The position numbers and the translations under genes were made by a program. The notes under the pieces are model-generated. The model ran no database searches, was not told where the DNA came from, and worked only from the letters and a program-made list of their open reading frames with translations. A DNA stretch of 7,087 nucleotides from an uncultured Eubacteriales bacterium (GTDB taxonomy: Bacteria; Bacillota; Clostridia; Oscillospirales; Oscillospiraceae): the NCBI GenBank assembly GCA_900553135.1, contig USCO01000114.1:1-7087 (forward strand), read 5' to 3'. Positions 1 through 5,507 of the stretch are shown one piece after another. Positions within the stretch are counted from its first letter, which is position 1. Each line of letters begins with the position of its first letter.

Positions 1-32
1 GGGAAACTGGGTTGGTTGGATCAGTCTGGGGA

Positions 33-1049
33 TCAGCCTGCCAGGCCGGCCTTCAGAGCCTCCACTTCAGCGGGGTCTTCGGTGTTCATGGTGGCGGCGT
101 CACGGTAGTAGGGCTGAGCGAAGTAGGTGGACAGGAGCTCGGCAAAGGCGGGATCCTCTACCACTTCTTTACAGGTGGCGGCCAGCTTGTCAATGATGGC
201 CTGATCGGTGCCCTTAGGGAATTTGACCTCATACTTCTTGGCGGTGACCACATCGGGATAGCCCTGTTCCACGAAGGTGGGGAAGTCGATACCATCCACA
301 CGTTCCTCGGCCATGACGCCCAGGCAAATCAGGTCTCCGTTTTCGATGTAGTCCTTTACGTTCATGTAGTTGACGGCCAGCAGGTCCACCTGTCCGCCCA
401 GCAGAGCGGCCATACGGCCAGCGGCGTCCTCACCCACGTCGATGTTGTCCAGGGTGATGCCGGCGTCACGCTCCAGCATCTGGCCCACATACTGGGTGGT
501 GGAGCCGAACACGGTGGAGTAGCGGACCACGCCGGGGTTGGCCTTGGCGTCAGCCACCATATCCTCCAGGTTCTCCCAGCCACGGCTGTACTGGCCATAG
601 GTGCCGTCCTTGGCTACGGCTACCAGACTGTAGGTTTCGTCAATGGCCACGGTACAGCAGTTGGCGAAGTCCTCAGTGTAGGAGAAGTCCACGGTGCCGG
701 TGGCTTCCTGCACCAGGGAGGCGCCGGTGTGGTTGAACAGCAGGGTATAGCCGTCGTTCTTCTTGCTCATCACATCCTTGGCGGCCACCACGCCGGAGCC
801 GCCGGTGAGGTTAGTTACCACGAAGGTCTGCCCCAGCTTCTCGCCCACACTCTTGAACAGGGCGCGGCAGTAGGTGTCGGTGTCGCCGCCGGCGTTGTAG
901 GGCAGCACCACACTGACGGTGCTGGTGGGCCAGCTGTCCCCGCCGGAGTTGCCGGAGTTACTGTTGGAGCTGGAACCGTTGCCGCAAGCAGAGAGCAGCA
1001 AAGTGCAGGACATAGCAAGAGCGATGGAGCGCGCAAACAGCTTTTTCAT
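33..1049 (-). CDS. TctC-family solute-binding lipoprotein (tripartite tricarboxylate transporter)
   Basis: A 338-residue extracytoplasmic binding protein of the TctC/Bug family, which captures carboxylates and hands them to TctA/TctB membrane subunits. The N-terminus is a lipoprotein signal peptide (charged MKK, hydrophobic stretch, lipobox L19-S20-A21-C22). A Ser/Asn/Gly linker to about residue 38 would tether it to the outer face of the membrane. The mature domain opens with the family pattern: VVLPYNAGGDTDT at 47-59 (typically P-f-x-A-G-G-x-x-D), then GQTFVVTNLTGGSG (73-86), then NDGYTLLF (98-105). Length fits the family (about 320-340). The start is fixed by an AGAGGAG site just upstream (complement of 1058-1064). 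It is the third gene of the leftward operon, 50 bp after the RraA-like gene. The ligand is unknown; members bind citrate, other di- and tricarboxylates, and sometimes amino acids or nicotinate. No TctA or TctB gene is in the window; they may lie beyond position 1. Confidence 0.9.
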   Translation of the reverse strand: MKKLFARSIALAMSCTLLLSACGNGSSSNSNSGNSGGDSWPTSTVSVVLPYNAGGDTDTYCRALFKSVGEKLGQTFVVTNLTGGSGVVAAKDVMSKKNDGYTLLFNHTGASLVQEATGTVDFSYTEDFANCCTVAIDETYSLVAVAKDGTYGQYSRGWENLEDMVADAKANPGVVRYSTVFGSTTQYVGQMLERDAGITLDNIDVGEDAAGRMAALLGGQVDLLAVNYMNVKDYIENGDLICLGVMAEERVDGIDFPTFVEQGYPDVVTAKKYEVKFPKGTDQAIIDKLAATCKEVVEDPAFAELLSTYFAQPYYRDAATMNTEDPAEVEALKAGLAG

Positions 1050-1099
1050 ATGGTTTTCTCCTCTACATTTTATTCTGTTTTTTCAGGTCAGGGGTTCGC

Positions 1100-1801
1100 T
1101 CAAGGGTGATAGACGTTATCGATGATCTCAAAGCCCTTTTCCTCCAGAGATTTTTCAACCCAGGCTCGGTTGGCGGTGCCATTCTTGGCGGCAGCCAGCT
1201 TCTTCTCGTCGGCAGCCTGGAATTTCTTGGCGTCCTCCAGGATGACGGCGGCGTCCTTGCGGGGAATACAGATGATGCCGTCGGGGTCGGCCAGAATGAT
1301 ATCACCGGGGTTGACGCTGATGCCGCCGCAGGAGATGGGCACGTTGATCTCACCAGGCCCCTCTTTGTAGGGACCGCCGGGGGTGGTGCCGGTGCAGTAG
1401 ACGGGGAAGTCCCAGTTGCCGATCTCATCGATGTCGCGGATGGGACCGTCCAGGATGATACCGGCGATCTTCTTTGTGTAGCGCAGGTAGGCCATCATTA
1501 CCTCACCCATCAGGGCGCGGGTGGTATCTTCCTCGTTGGAGACCACCAGCACATCGCCTTCGCTGCAGAAGTTCAGAGCGGCATGGAGGGTCAGGTTGTC
1601 GCCTGCCCGGCACTTCACGGTGTAAGCTGGTCCAACCATCATCTGGTCCTTAGGCTTGCTCACCAGCTTGATGCGGGGGTTCATGGCACAGCTGCGGCCC
1701 ATGACATCTGCTGTGTTGGAGGCCGGAATGGTTTTGAATTGGGCCATGATCTCGGGGTCAGGCATCTCACGCTGTAAATAGATCCGTTTTCCCACACTCA
1801 T
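1100..1801 (-). CDS. RraA-like protein (HMG/CHA aldolase or oxaloacetate decarboxylase type)
   Basis: A 233-residue protein of the RraA / 4-hydroxy-4-methyl-2-oxoglutarate aldolase superfamily, often mislabelled dimethylmenaquinone methyltransferase. Characterised enzymes are divalent-metal class II aldolases that cleave 4-hydroxy-2-oxo acids, and many also decarboxylate oxaloacetate to pyruvate. Visible motifs are TADVMGR (30-36), ALMGEVM (96-102), the substrate/metal motif DGPIRD (118-123, with R122-D123 matching the Arg-Asp pair of the aldolases), FPVYCTGTTPGGP (132-144), and GDIILADPDGIICIP (166-180). The length matches the aldolases better than the roughly 160-residue RNase E regulators called RraA, so an enzyme is the better reading. 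A GGAGAGGA site (complement of 1808-1815) supports the start. It lies between the dehydrogenase (66 bp upstream) and the TctC gene, which suggests it acts on the imported acid or its oxidised product. The exact substrate is not readable from sequence. Confidence 0.85.
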   Translation of the reverse strand: MSVGKRIYLQREMPDPEIMAQFKTIPASNTADVMGRSCAMNPRIKLVSKPKDQMMVGPAYTVKCRAGDNLTLHAALNFCSEGDVLVVSNEEDTTRALMGEVMMAYLRYTKKIAGIILDGPIRDIDEIGNWDFPVYCTGTTPGGPYKEGPGEINVPISCGGISVNPGDIILADPDGIICIPRKDAAVILEDAKKFQAADEKKLAAAKNGTANRAWVEKSLEEKGFEIIDNVYHP

Positions 1802-1867
1802 GTGCTATCCTCTCCTTTTTCTATTTTATCTTTAAATTTCTAACAGTCCATGGAAATATGTGGAGGT

Positions 1868-2833
1868 TCAGAACAGATCCCGCAGTTCCGGTACGATAAA
1901 CTTGGGGGTACGGCCGGAAAAGAAATCGTCAATGGCCTGGGCACAGGCCAGAGAAGAGCGGCTGGAGGCCTCCTTGGTAGCGCCGCCGATGTGGGGGGCT
2001 GTGAGGACGTTTTCCATCTTCAGAAGGGGGTTATCAGGGTCCAAAGGCTCTTTTTCCAGCACATCCAGCCCGGCTCCGGCGATTTGGCCTGCCTGGAGGG
2101 CCCGGATCAGGGCCGGCTCGTCCACGATAGAACCTCTGGCGGTGTTGATGAGGTAGGCCGTATGTTTCATCATCTGAAATTCTCTGTCGCTGATGCTGTG
2201 GATGGTATCCTTGGTGGCGGGCACGTGAAGGGAGATGTAATCGCTCTGCCGGAAAATTTCGTCCCGGTCAGAAACCAGCTGAATGTACTCCGGCAATCCC
2301 TCCTGCTTGGCGAAGGGGTCAAAGGCCAGCACGGTCATGTTAAAGCCCAGGGCGGCCTTCTTGGCCACCAGCTTGCCGATGTTGCCCAGTCCCACCAGGC
2401 CCAGAGTCTTACCTTCCAGCTCGGTCTTTGGAATGCCCATCTTGGCGTAGCGATAATCGGTAAGATAGTTGGCCTGCACCTTTTTAAAATTTCTGGCACA
2501 GTAGAGCATGTAGAAAATGGCAAGCTCAGCCACCGAAATGGCGTTGGCGCCGCCTGCGGTACACACCAGCACCTTGTGGCGCCGGGCGGCTTCCAGATCC
2601 ACTCCGTCATATCCTGCGCCGTGCCGGGCCAGGATCTTCAGCTGGGGAGCAGCATCCAGAATTTTGCCGGTCACCTTGGCGGTACGGATGATAGCGGCGT
2701 CGCAGTCGCCAATGTCGGCGATGATATCGTCCTCTGTAAATCCCCGGCCGTCCACGACCTCATATCCATGAGAACGGAGGTATTCATATCCGGCGGGCAG
2801 GATGGGCTGGGGGAGTAAGACACGGATTGCCAT
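1868..2833 (-). CDS. D-2-hydroxyacid dehydrogenase (PGDH/SerA-like family)
   Basis: A 321-residue cytoplasmic NAD(H)-dependent D-isomer-specific 2-hydroxyacid dehydrogenase, interconverting a 2-hydroxy acid and a 2-oxo acid. The N-terminal substrate domain (about 1-100) ends in ANAISVAELA (96-105). The Rossmann domain carries GLVGLGNIG (145-153), with acidic D172 at the end of the next strand, which favours NAD over NADP. The catalytic trio is intact: R233 in NTARGSIVDE, E262 in EKEP, and H281 in APHIGGATKEA. There is no C-terminal ACT domain, so it is the short form, unlike feedback-regulated 3-phosphoglycerate dehydrogenases. It starts seven bases after GAGGTG (complement of 2841-2846) and is the first gene of the leftward operon, divergent from the LysR gene. 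A biosynthetic serine role is less likely than catabolism because of the RraA-like and TctC neighbours. Hydroxypyruvate, glyoxylate or a sulfo- or dicarboxy-hydroxyacid are possible substrates, none proven. Confidence 0.9.
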   Translation of the reverse strand: MAIRVLLPQPILPAGYEYLRSHGYEVVDGRGFTEDDIIADIGDCDAAIIRTAKVTGKILDAAPQLKILARHGAGYDGVDLEAARRHKVLVCTAGGANAISVAELAIFYMLYCARNFKKVQANYLTDYRYAKMGIPKTELEGKTLGLVGLGNIGKLVAKKAALGFNMTVLAFDPFAKQEGLPEYIQLVSDRDEIFRQSDYISLHVPATKDTIHSISDREFQMMKHTAYLINTARGSIVDEPALIRALQAGQIAGAGLDVLEKEPLDPDNPLLKMENVLTAPHIGGATKEASSRSSLACAQAIDDFFSGRTPKFIVPELRDLF

Positions 2834-2979
2834 ATAAATGCACCTCTAATACGTTGTTCGGAATATCGCACAAAATAAGTTGCCTTTTGTTTGAAATCAT
2901 AGTAATATGGACGAGACAAAAAATCAAACAGGGAAATTTTCGGTTTTTAACAAAAAAATTTTGTGAAGAGGAGGTTACC
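2834..2979. promoter_or_regulatory. Divergent regulatory region between dehydrogenase operon and LysR gene
   Basis: This AT-rich, non-coding 146-bp gap holds the ribosome binding sites and presumably the promoters of both divergent units. It contains the imperfectly spaced inverted repeat CATA-GTAA-TATG at 2898-2909. LysR regulators usually bind such gaps and control the neighbouring operon as well as themselves, so this is the likely operator zone. I could not find a convincing minus-strand sigma-A promoter. AT-rich tracts (AAATTTT at 2934-2940 and around 2955-2962) lie just upstream of the regulator. Confidence 0.55.
2880..2908 (+). promoter_or_regulatory. Candidate sigma-A promoter of the LysR gene
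   Basis: TTGCCT (2880-2885) and TAATAT (2903-2908) are 17 bp apart, each matching the sigma-A consensus at four of six positions. The -10 overlaps the CATA-GTAA-TATG repeat, which would fit autorepression. The match is weak and could be chance in an AT-rich gap. Confidence 0.3.
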
Positions 2980-3963
2980 ATGGATATCACAAGTCTGTAC
3001 TATTTTTCAGAACTAGCCAAAGATCTCCATATGACGCGTACGGCGAACAGACTGTTCATTTCCCAGCAGACGCTGAGCAATCACATCCAGCGTCTGGAGG
3101 AGTACTATGGGGTAAAGCTGCTGTACCGCAAGCCCACCTTGTCGCTGACCTGCGCAGGAGAGTTTGTACTGGGATTTGCAGATGAGCTCATTCGGGAACA
3201 GACCAATTTGAAGGATATTTTGTCCGATATTGAGGGGCAGGAGCGTGGCGTGCTGCGATTTGGAGCCAGTGCCATGCGTATGAACATCTGCCTTCCGGCC
3301 ATCCTGCCCCAGTTTTCCAGGCGCTATCCAAATGTGGAGCTGCGTATCACCGATACTATTACGCCCCAGCTGGAGCCGCTGGTGCTGGACGGTTCCCTGG
3401 ATTTTGCAGTGACCTTAAATGGGGAAGAGCACCCTAAGCTGGTATCCCACCATCTCATGGAGGACCAGGTCTATCTTTGCGTCGCGGACCAACTGCTGCA
3501 GGAGTGCTACGGGGAGGAGACGGAGGAGATCAAGCGGAAGGCCATTCAGGGAGCTTATGTGGAACACTTCACCAAACTGCCGTTCTGTATTTTTTCCAAC
3601 CGCATGGGGCGGCAGATCCAGCAGTGCTTTGAAGGGGCCAATGTGACGCCGAAGGCGTATATCACCAGTACCTATACCCAGATCGGTACGACCATCTGTT
3701 TTCAGCGTCTGGCAGCCTGCTTCTGCTCCCAGATGAGCTTGGTCAATCAGAAGGATCAGATCCCGGAGGATATTAATATTTTTCCGCTGTATTATCAAGG
3801 AAAGCCGGTCACTCAGAGGCTTTCTCTGATCCGGATGAAAAACCGGTATCTCTCCCACTATTCCAAGTTTTTCTTGGATCTACTGTCGGAGTATTTTGTC
3901 AACGTGGAGCAGATCCGTGTGGAGCGGTGCGTACAGCAGGCGCCATTTTCCATGCAGAAATAG
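2980..3963 (+). CDS. LysR-family transcriptional regulator
   Basis: A 327-residue LysR-type regulator. The N-terminal winged helix-turn-helix (residues 1-60) includes FSELAKDLHMTRTANRLF, then SQQTLSNHIQRLEEYYGVKLL, then the wing residues YRKPTLSLT. A linker helix (about 62-90) leads to a periplasmic-binding-protein-like effector domain (about 90-300) starting GVLRFGASAM. The start is the ATG five bases after GAGGAGG (2968-2974). The frame stays open upstream to 2827, but that extension has no ribosome binding site and overlaps the dehydrogenase start. The gene is divergent from the dehydrogenase-RraA-TctC operon, the classic arrangement for a LysR activator of its neighbour, and the co-inducer would then be an organic acid of that pathway. 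Codon use is noticeably less C/G-ending than in the ABC genes downstream. No terminator is evident after the stop, so reading into the spore gene is possible. Confidence 0.92.
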   Translation: MDITSLYYFSELAKDLHMTRTANRLFISQQTLSNHIQRLEEYYGVKLLYRKPTLSLTCAGEFVLGFADELIREQTNLKDILSDIEGQERGVLRFGASAMRMNICLPAILPQFSRRYPNVELRITDTITPQLEPLVLDGSLDFAVTLNGEEHPKLVSHHLMEDQVYLCVADQLLQECYGEETEEIKRKAIQGAYVEHFTKLPFCIFSNRMGRQIQQCFEGANVTPKAYITSTYTQIGTTICFQRLAACFCSQMSLVNQKDQIPEDINIFPLYYQGKPVTQRLSLIRMKNRYLSHYSKFFLDLLSEYFVNVEQIRVERCVQQAPFSMQK

Positions 3964-3978
3964 GAAGCGGGCCTTTGG

Positions 3979-4007
3979 GTATAGATTGGCGGATCGGGGC
4001 AATGATA
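3979..4007 (+). promoter_or_regulatory. Candidate sigma-G (forespore) promoter of the spore protein gene
   Basis: GTATA at 3979-3983 fits the sigma-G -35 consensus (GHATR). AATGATA at 4001-4007 fits the -10 consensus (CATNNTA) at six of seven positions. The spacer is 17 bp. Transcription would start near 4014, giving a leader of about 60 nt before the spore gene. Sigma-G drives ssp genes in known spore formers, so site and gene support each other. Confidence 0.6.
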
Positions 4008-4010
4008 GGG

Positions 4011-4040
4011 TTGGATGTTCCATCCCGGACCAACATCCAA
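4011..4040 (+). promoter_or_regulatory. Stem-loop at the 5' end of the spore protein mRNA
   Basis: TTGGATGTT (4011-4019) pairs perfectly with AACATCCAA (4032-4040) around a 12-nt loop. A competing hairpin, GGATG (4013-4017) with CATCC (4021-4025) and a TTC loop, uses the same left arm. The element sits at the predicted transcript start and well upstream of the AAGGAGA ribosome binding site (4059-4065), so it more likely stabilises the 5' end than blocks translation. The role is inference. Confidence 0.5.
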
Positions 4041-4073
4041 ACAAAAAAGAGATTAGAAAAGGAGAGACAGAAT

Positions 4074-4268
4074 ATGTCCAGTAACAAGAGCACTATGGTT
4101 CCCAACGCCCGTGAAGCCATGAACAAGTTCAAGATGGAGGCCGCCAGCGAGGTGGGCGTCAACCTGAAGCAGGGCTACAACGGCGACCTGACCAGCAAGC
4201 AGGCCGGTTCCGTGGGCGGCCAGATGGTCAAGAAGATGATCGAGTCTTACGAGAACAACATGAAGTAA
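4074..4268 (+). CDS. Small acid-soluble spore protein, alpha/beta type
   Basis: A 64-residue alpha/beta-type SASP. These proteins coat forespore DNA, shift it toward an A-like form that resists UV and chemicals, and are degraded at germination by the protease GPR to supply amino acids. Visible family features are the GPR-site region KMEAASEVGV (20-29, expected cut after E22), followed by the helix-turn-helix DNA-binding region from YNGDLTSKQ to GSVGGQMVKKMI (35-56). Length is typical (60-70). The start follows AAGGAGA (4059-4065) with eight bases of spacing; the frame is open further upstream, but that stretch holds the promoter and leader. Two residues differ from the usual pattern: Ala44 precedes GSVGG where Asn is common, and Ala23 follows the cut site where Ile, Val or Phe is common. 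A monocistronic forespore unit is inferred from the flanking promoter and terminator. Its presence is the best evidence that the host sporulates. Confidence 0.95.
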   Translation: MSSNKSTMVPNAREAMNKFKMEAASEVGVNLKQGYNGDLTSKQAGSVGGQMVKKMIESYENNMK

Positions 4269-4300
4269 GACCCGGACCGTGATCTGAGTCTCTGGGCATA

Positions 4301-4400
4301 GCGGGCGGCCGCGCCCCCTGGGAGGGCTGTCATGGAGCAGGAACATGGTTCCTTCCGGTGACAGTTTTCCCACAAAGGGGGTGGCGGCGCCCGCTTTTTT
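4301..4400 (+). terminator. Very long nested hairpin with T6 tail (intrinsic terminator or structured RNA)
   Basis: Three stacked helices form a nearly continuous rod. The outer helix pairs 4301-4319 with 4376-4394 (GCGGGCG/CGCCCGC, CCGC/GCGG, a G-T wobble, then CCCCCT/AGGGGG), with one bulged base on each side. The middle helix is 13 bp, 4320-4332 with 4359-4371, fully paired if three G-T wobbles are allowed. The inner helix is AGGAAC (4339-4344) with GTTCCT (4348-4353) around an ATG loop. TTTTTT (4395-4400) follows directly, and only the plus-strand reading has a T run. It starts 32 bp after the spore gene stop and should end that transcript. At about 94 nt it is far longer than an ordinary terminator, so a structured small RNA is an alternative. 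Confidence 0.75.
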
Positions 4401-4474
4401 CTGGTAAAATAACACTCGGCCCTGTTTTCCAGGTCCACCGGAAAAAATTAGATAAACTGACAAAAGACAGAGAT

Positions 4475-4501
4475 CGGTTTTGTGCAAAAGAGAAAAAACC
4501 G
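4475..4501 (+). repeat. Inverted repeat upstream of the ABC promoter
   Basis: CGGTTTT (4475-4481) and AAAACCG (4495-4501) form perfect 7-bp arms separated by 13 bp, about 20 bp upstream of the -35 box. This could be a regulator site, or chance in A-rich sequence. The rest of the gene-free stretch 4401-4521 shows nothing else I can support. Confidence 0.3.
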
Positions 4502-4521
4502 AAAAGAACGGTGGGTTCCTC

Positions 4522-4550
4522 TTTACAATAGCACATTAGCGTGCTAAAAT
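4522..4550 (+). promoter_or_regulatory. Sigma-A-like promoter of the ABC importer operon
   Basis: TTTACA (4522-4527) and TAAAAT (4545-4550) are separated by exactly 17 bp, each matching the consensus at five of six positions. Transcription would start near 4557, about 52 nt before the binding-protein ATG. This is the strongest housekeeping promoter in the window and lies just after the preceding terminator. Confidence 0.7.
4529..4547. promoter_or_regulatory. Palindromic operator candidate inside the promoter spacer
   Basis: TAGCAC (4529-4534) and GTGCTA (4541-4546) are perfect inverted arms with a 6-bp centre, covering the spacer and the first base of the -10. A second overlapping palindrome, TTAGC-GT-GCTAA (4536-4547), shares the right half. 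A dimeric repressor bound here would block RNA polymerase. The regulator is not identified. Confidence 0.5.
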
Positions 4551-4559
4551 GCGAAAGTA

Positions 4560-4577
4560 CCAGGACACCAGTCCTGG
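4560..4577 (+). promoter_or_regulatory. Leader hairpin of the ABC operon mRNA
   Basis: CCAGGAC (4560-4566) pairs perfectly with GTCCTGG (4571-4577) around an ACCA loop, beginning about four bases after the predicted transcript start. It has no T run and does not reach the ribosome binding site at 4594-4600, so a 5'-stabilising stem is the simplest reading. Confidence 0.45.
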
Positions 4578-4608
4578 CCCTGATCTGAAAAATGGGAGGA
4601 TACATACC

Positions 4609-5448
4609 ATGAAAAAGTTTCTGTCTTTTGCTCTGGCCCTGACCCTTTGCGCCAGTTTGGCTGCCTGCGGAAACGGCGGCAATACCTCCGGTTCTGACAA
4701 TACCAGCTCCTCCGGCTCCGGCAGCTCCAGCCAGAACCAGACCAGCGATATGCAGTACGTGAAGGACAAGGGCACCCTGGTGGTGGGCATCACCGAGTTC
4801 GAGCCCATGGACTACCAGGACGAGAACGGCAACTGGATCGGCTTTGACGCCGACCTGGCCTCCGCCTTTGCCCAGTATCTGGGCGTGGAGGTCCAGTTCC
4901 AGGTCATTGACTGGGACAACAAGGTCATGGAGCTGGACGGCAAGACCATCGACGTGGTCTGGAACGGCATGACCCTCAACGACGAGGTGAAGGCCGCTAT
5001 GGAGTGCTCCAACCCCTACTTTGACAACGCTCAGGTGGTCATCGTTCCCGCGGACAAGGCCGCTGAGTACCAGACCGTGGAGAGCGTGCAGGACCTGGCT
5101 TTCTCCGTGGAGGTAGGCTCCGCCGCCAAGGCCCAGGCTGAGGAGTACGGCTTCAACTACACCGAGGCCGCCGACCAGGCCACCGCTCTGCTGGAGGTCT
5201 CCTCCGGCACCGCCGACGCCGCCATCATCGACTATCTGATGTCCGTGGCCATGACCGGCGAGGGCACCAGCTACGCCGACCTCACCTCCACCGTCAGCCT
5301 GAACACTGAGCAGTACGGCGTGGGCTTCCGCAAGGGTTCCGACCTGGCGGAGGAACTCAACAAGTTCTTCGCTGAGAAGTACGCCGACGGCACCATGGAG
5401 CAGATCGCCGACCAGTACGGCATCGCCGACAAGCTGGTGGAGCAGTAA
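4609..5448 (+). CDS. Amino-acid-type ABC transporter substrate-binding lipoprotein
   Basis: A 279-residue family 3 (PAAT-type) extracellular solute-binding lipoprotein. The signal peptide ends in lipobox L17-A18-A19-C20, and a Ser/Gly/Asn/Thr linker (21-47) tethers the domain. The fold is recognisable by KGTLVVGITEFEPMDY (54-69), NWIGFDADLASAFAQYLGV (75-93), IDVVWNGMT (114-122), NPYF (135-138) and TADAAIIDYL (201-210). Canonical members have T-x-E-R after GMT, with the arginine clamping the amino-acid carboxylate; here the stretch is LNDEVKAAM, with Val127 at that position. The usual G-S/T-T loop is GSAA (170-173). The acidic residue that binds the ligand amine appears kept (D208). The start follows GGGAGGA (4594-4600) with eight bases of spacing; the in-frame ATG at 4549 lies in the -10 box and is not used. 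C-ending codons dominate, suggesting high expression. The ligand is unknown. Confidence 0.92.
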   Translation: MKKFLSFALALTLCASLAACGNGGNTSGSDNTSSSGSGSSSQNQTSDMQYVKDKGTLVVGITEFEPMDYQDENGNWIGFDADLASAFAQYLGVEVQFQVIDWDNKVMELDGKTIDVVWNGMTLNDEVKAAMECSNPYFDNAQVVIVPADKAAEYQTVESVQDLAFSVEVGSAAKAQAEEYGFNYTEAADQATALLEVSSGTADAAIIDYLMSVAMTGEGTSYADLTSTVSLNTEQYGVGFRKGSDLAEELNKFFAEKYADGTMEQIADQYGIADKLVEQ

Positions 5449-5472
5449 TCAAACCAAACCAACTATATCGTC

Positions 5473-5507
5473 CCAAGGCAGAGGGCGTTTTCGCCCTCTG
5501 CTTTTGG
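5473..5507 (+). terminator. Intercistronic hairpin with short T run after the binding-protein gene
   Basis: GCAGAGGGCG (5478-5487) and CGCCCTCTGC (5492-5501) form a perfect 10-bp stem with a TTTT loop, followed by TTTT (5502-5505). An outer CCAA/TTGG pairing (5473-5476 with 5504-5507) can extend it. It lies 29 bp after the binding-protein stop, in the 105-bp gap before the permease. The T run is short, so partial termination or a 3'-end stabiliser is likely, keeping binding protein in excess over membrane subunits. No separate permease promoter is evident in the gap. Confidence 0.7.

Noticed and set aside
12..1109. Plus-strand open frame of 365 codons opposite the TctC gene
   Set aside because: The minus-strand frame has a lipoprotein signal, family motifs and a ribosome binding site. 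The plus-strand frame is Gly/Val/His-rich, with no recognisable domain, and is a by-product of C/G-ending codons on the other strand. The same applies to the long frames opposite the RraA-like (1106-1777), dehydrogenase (1850-2818) and permease (5449-6189) genes.
1823..1850. Minus-strand promoter-like pair (TGGACT, 16 bp, TAAAAT) before the RraA-like gene
   Set aside because: The predicted transcript start would fall at the ribosome binding site itself, leaving almost no leader, and the -35 match is weak. Transcription from the dehydrogenase promoter is simpler.
2827..2979. Upstream extension of the LysR gene to an ATG at 2827
   Set aside because: The added 51 residues match no part of the LysR fold, lack a ribosome binding site and overlap the dehydrogenase start. 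The ATG at 2980 has a strong site and begins exactly at the helix-turn-helix.
4301..4400. Miniature inverted-repeat transposable element
   Set aside because: The long inverted repeat is suggestive, but I see no flanking target-site duplication, and the T6 tail and position just after a stop codon fit a terminator. A genome-wide copy search could still revive the idea.
4301..4400. 6S RNA
   Set aside because: 6S RNA is also a long rod, but it is about 180-200 nt with a large open central bubble. This element is about 94 nt, lacks such a bubble and has no promoter of its own directly upstream.
4529..4546. HrcA CIRCE operator
   Set aside because: The arms resemble TTAGCAC...GTGCTAA, but CIRCE has longer arms (TTAGCACTC) around nine bases. 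Here the arms stop at TAGCAC and the spacing is much shorter. The operon encodes an importer, not chaperones.
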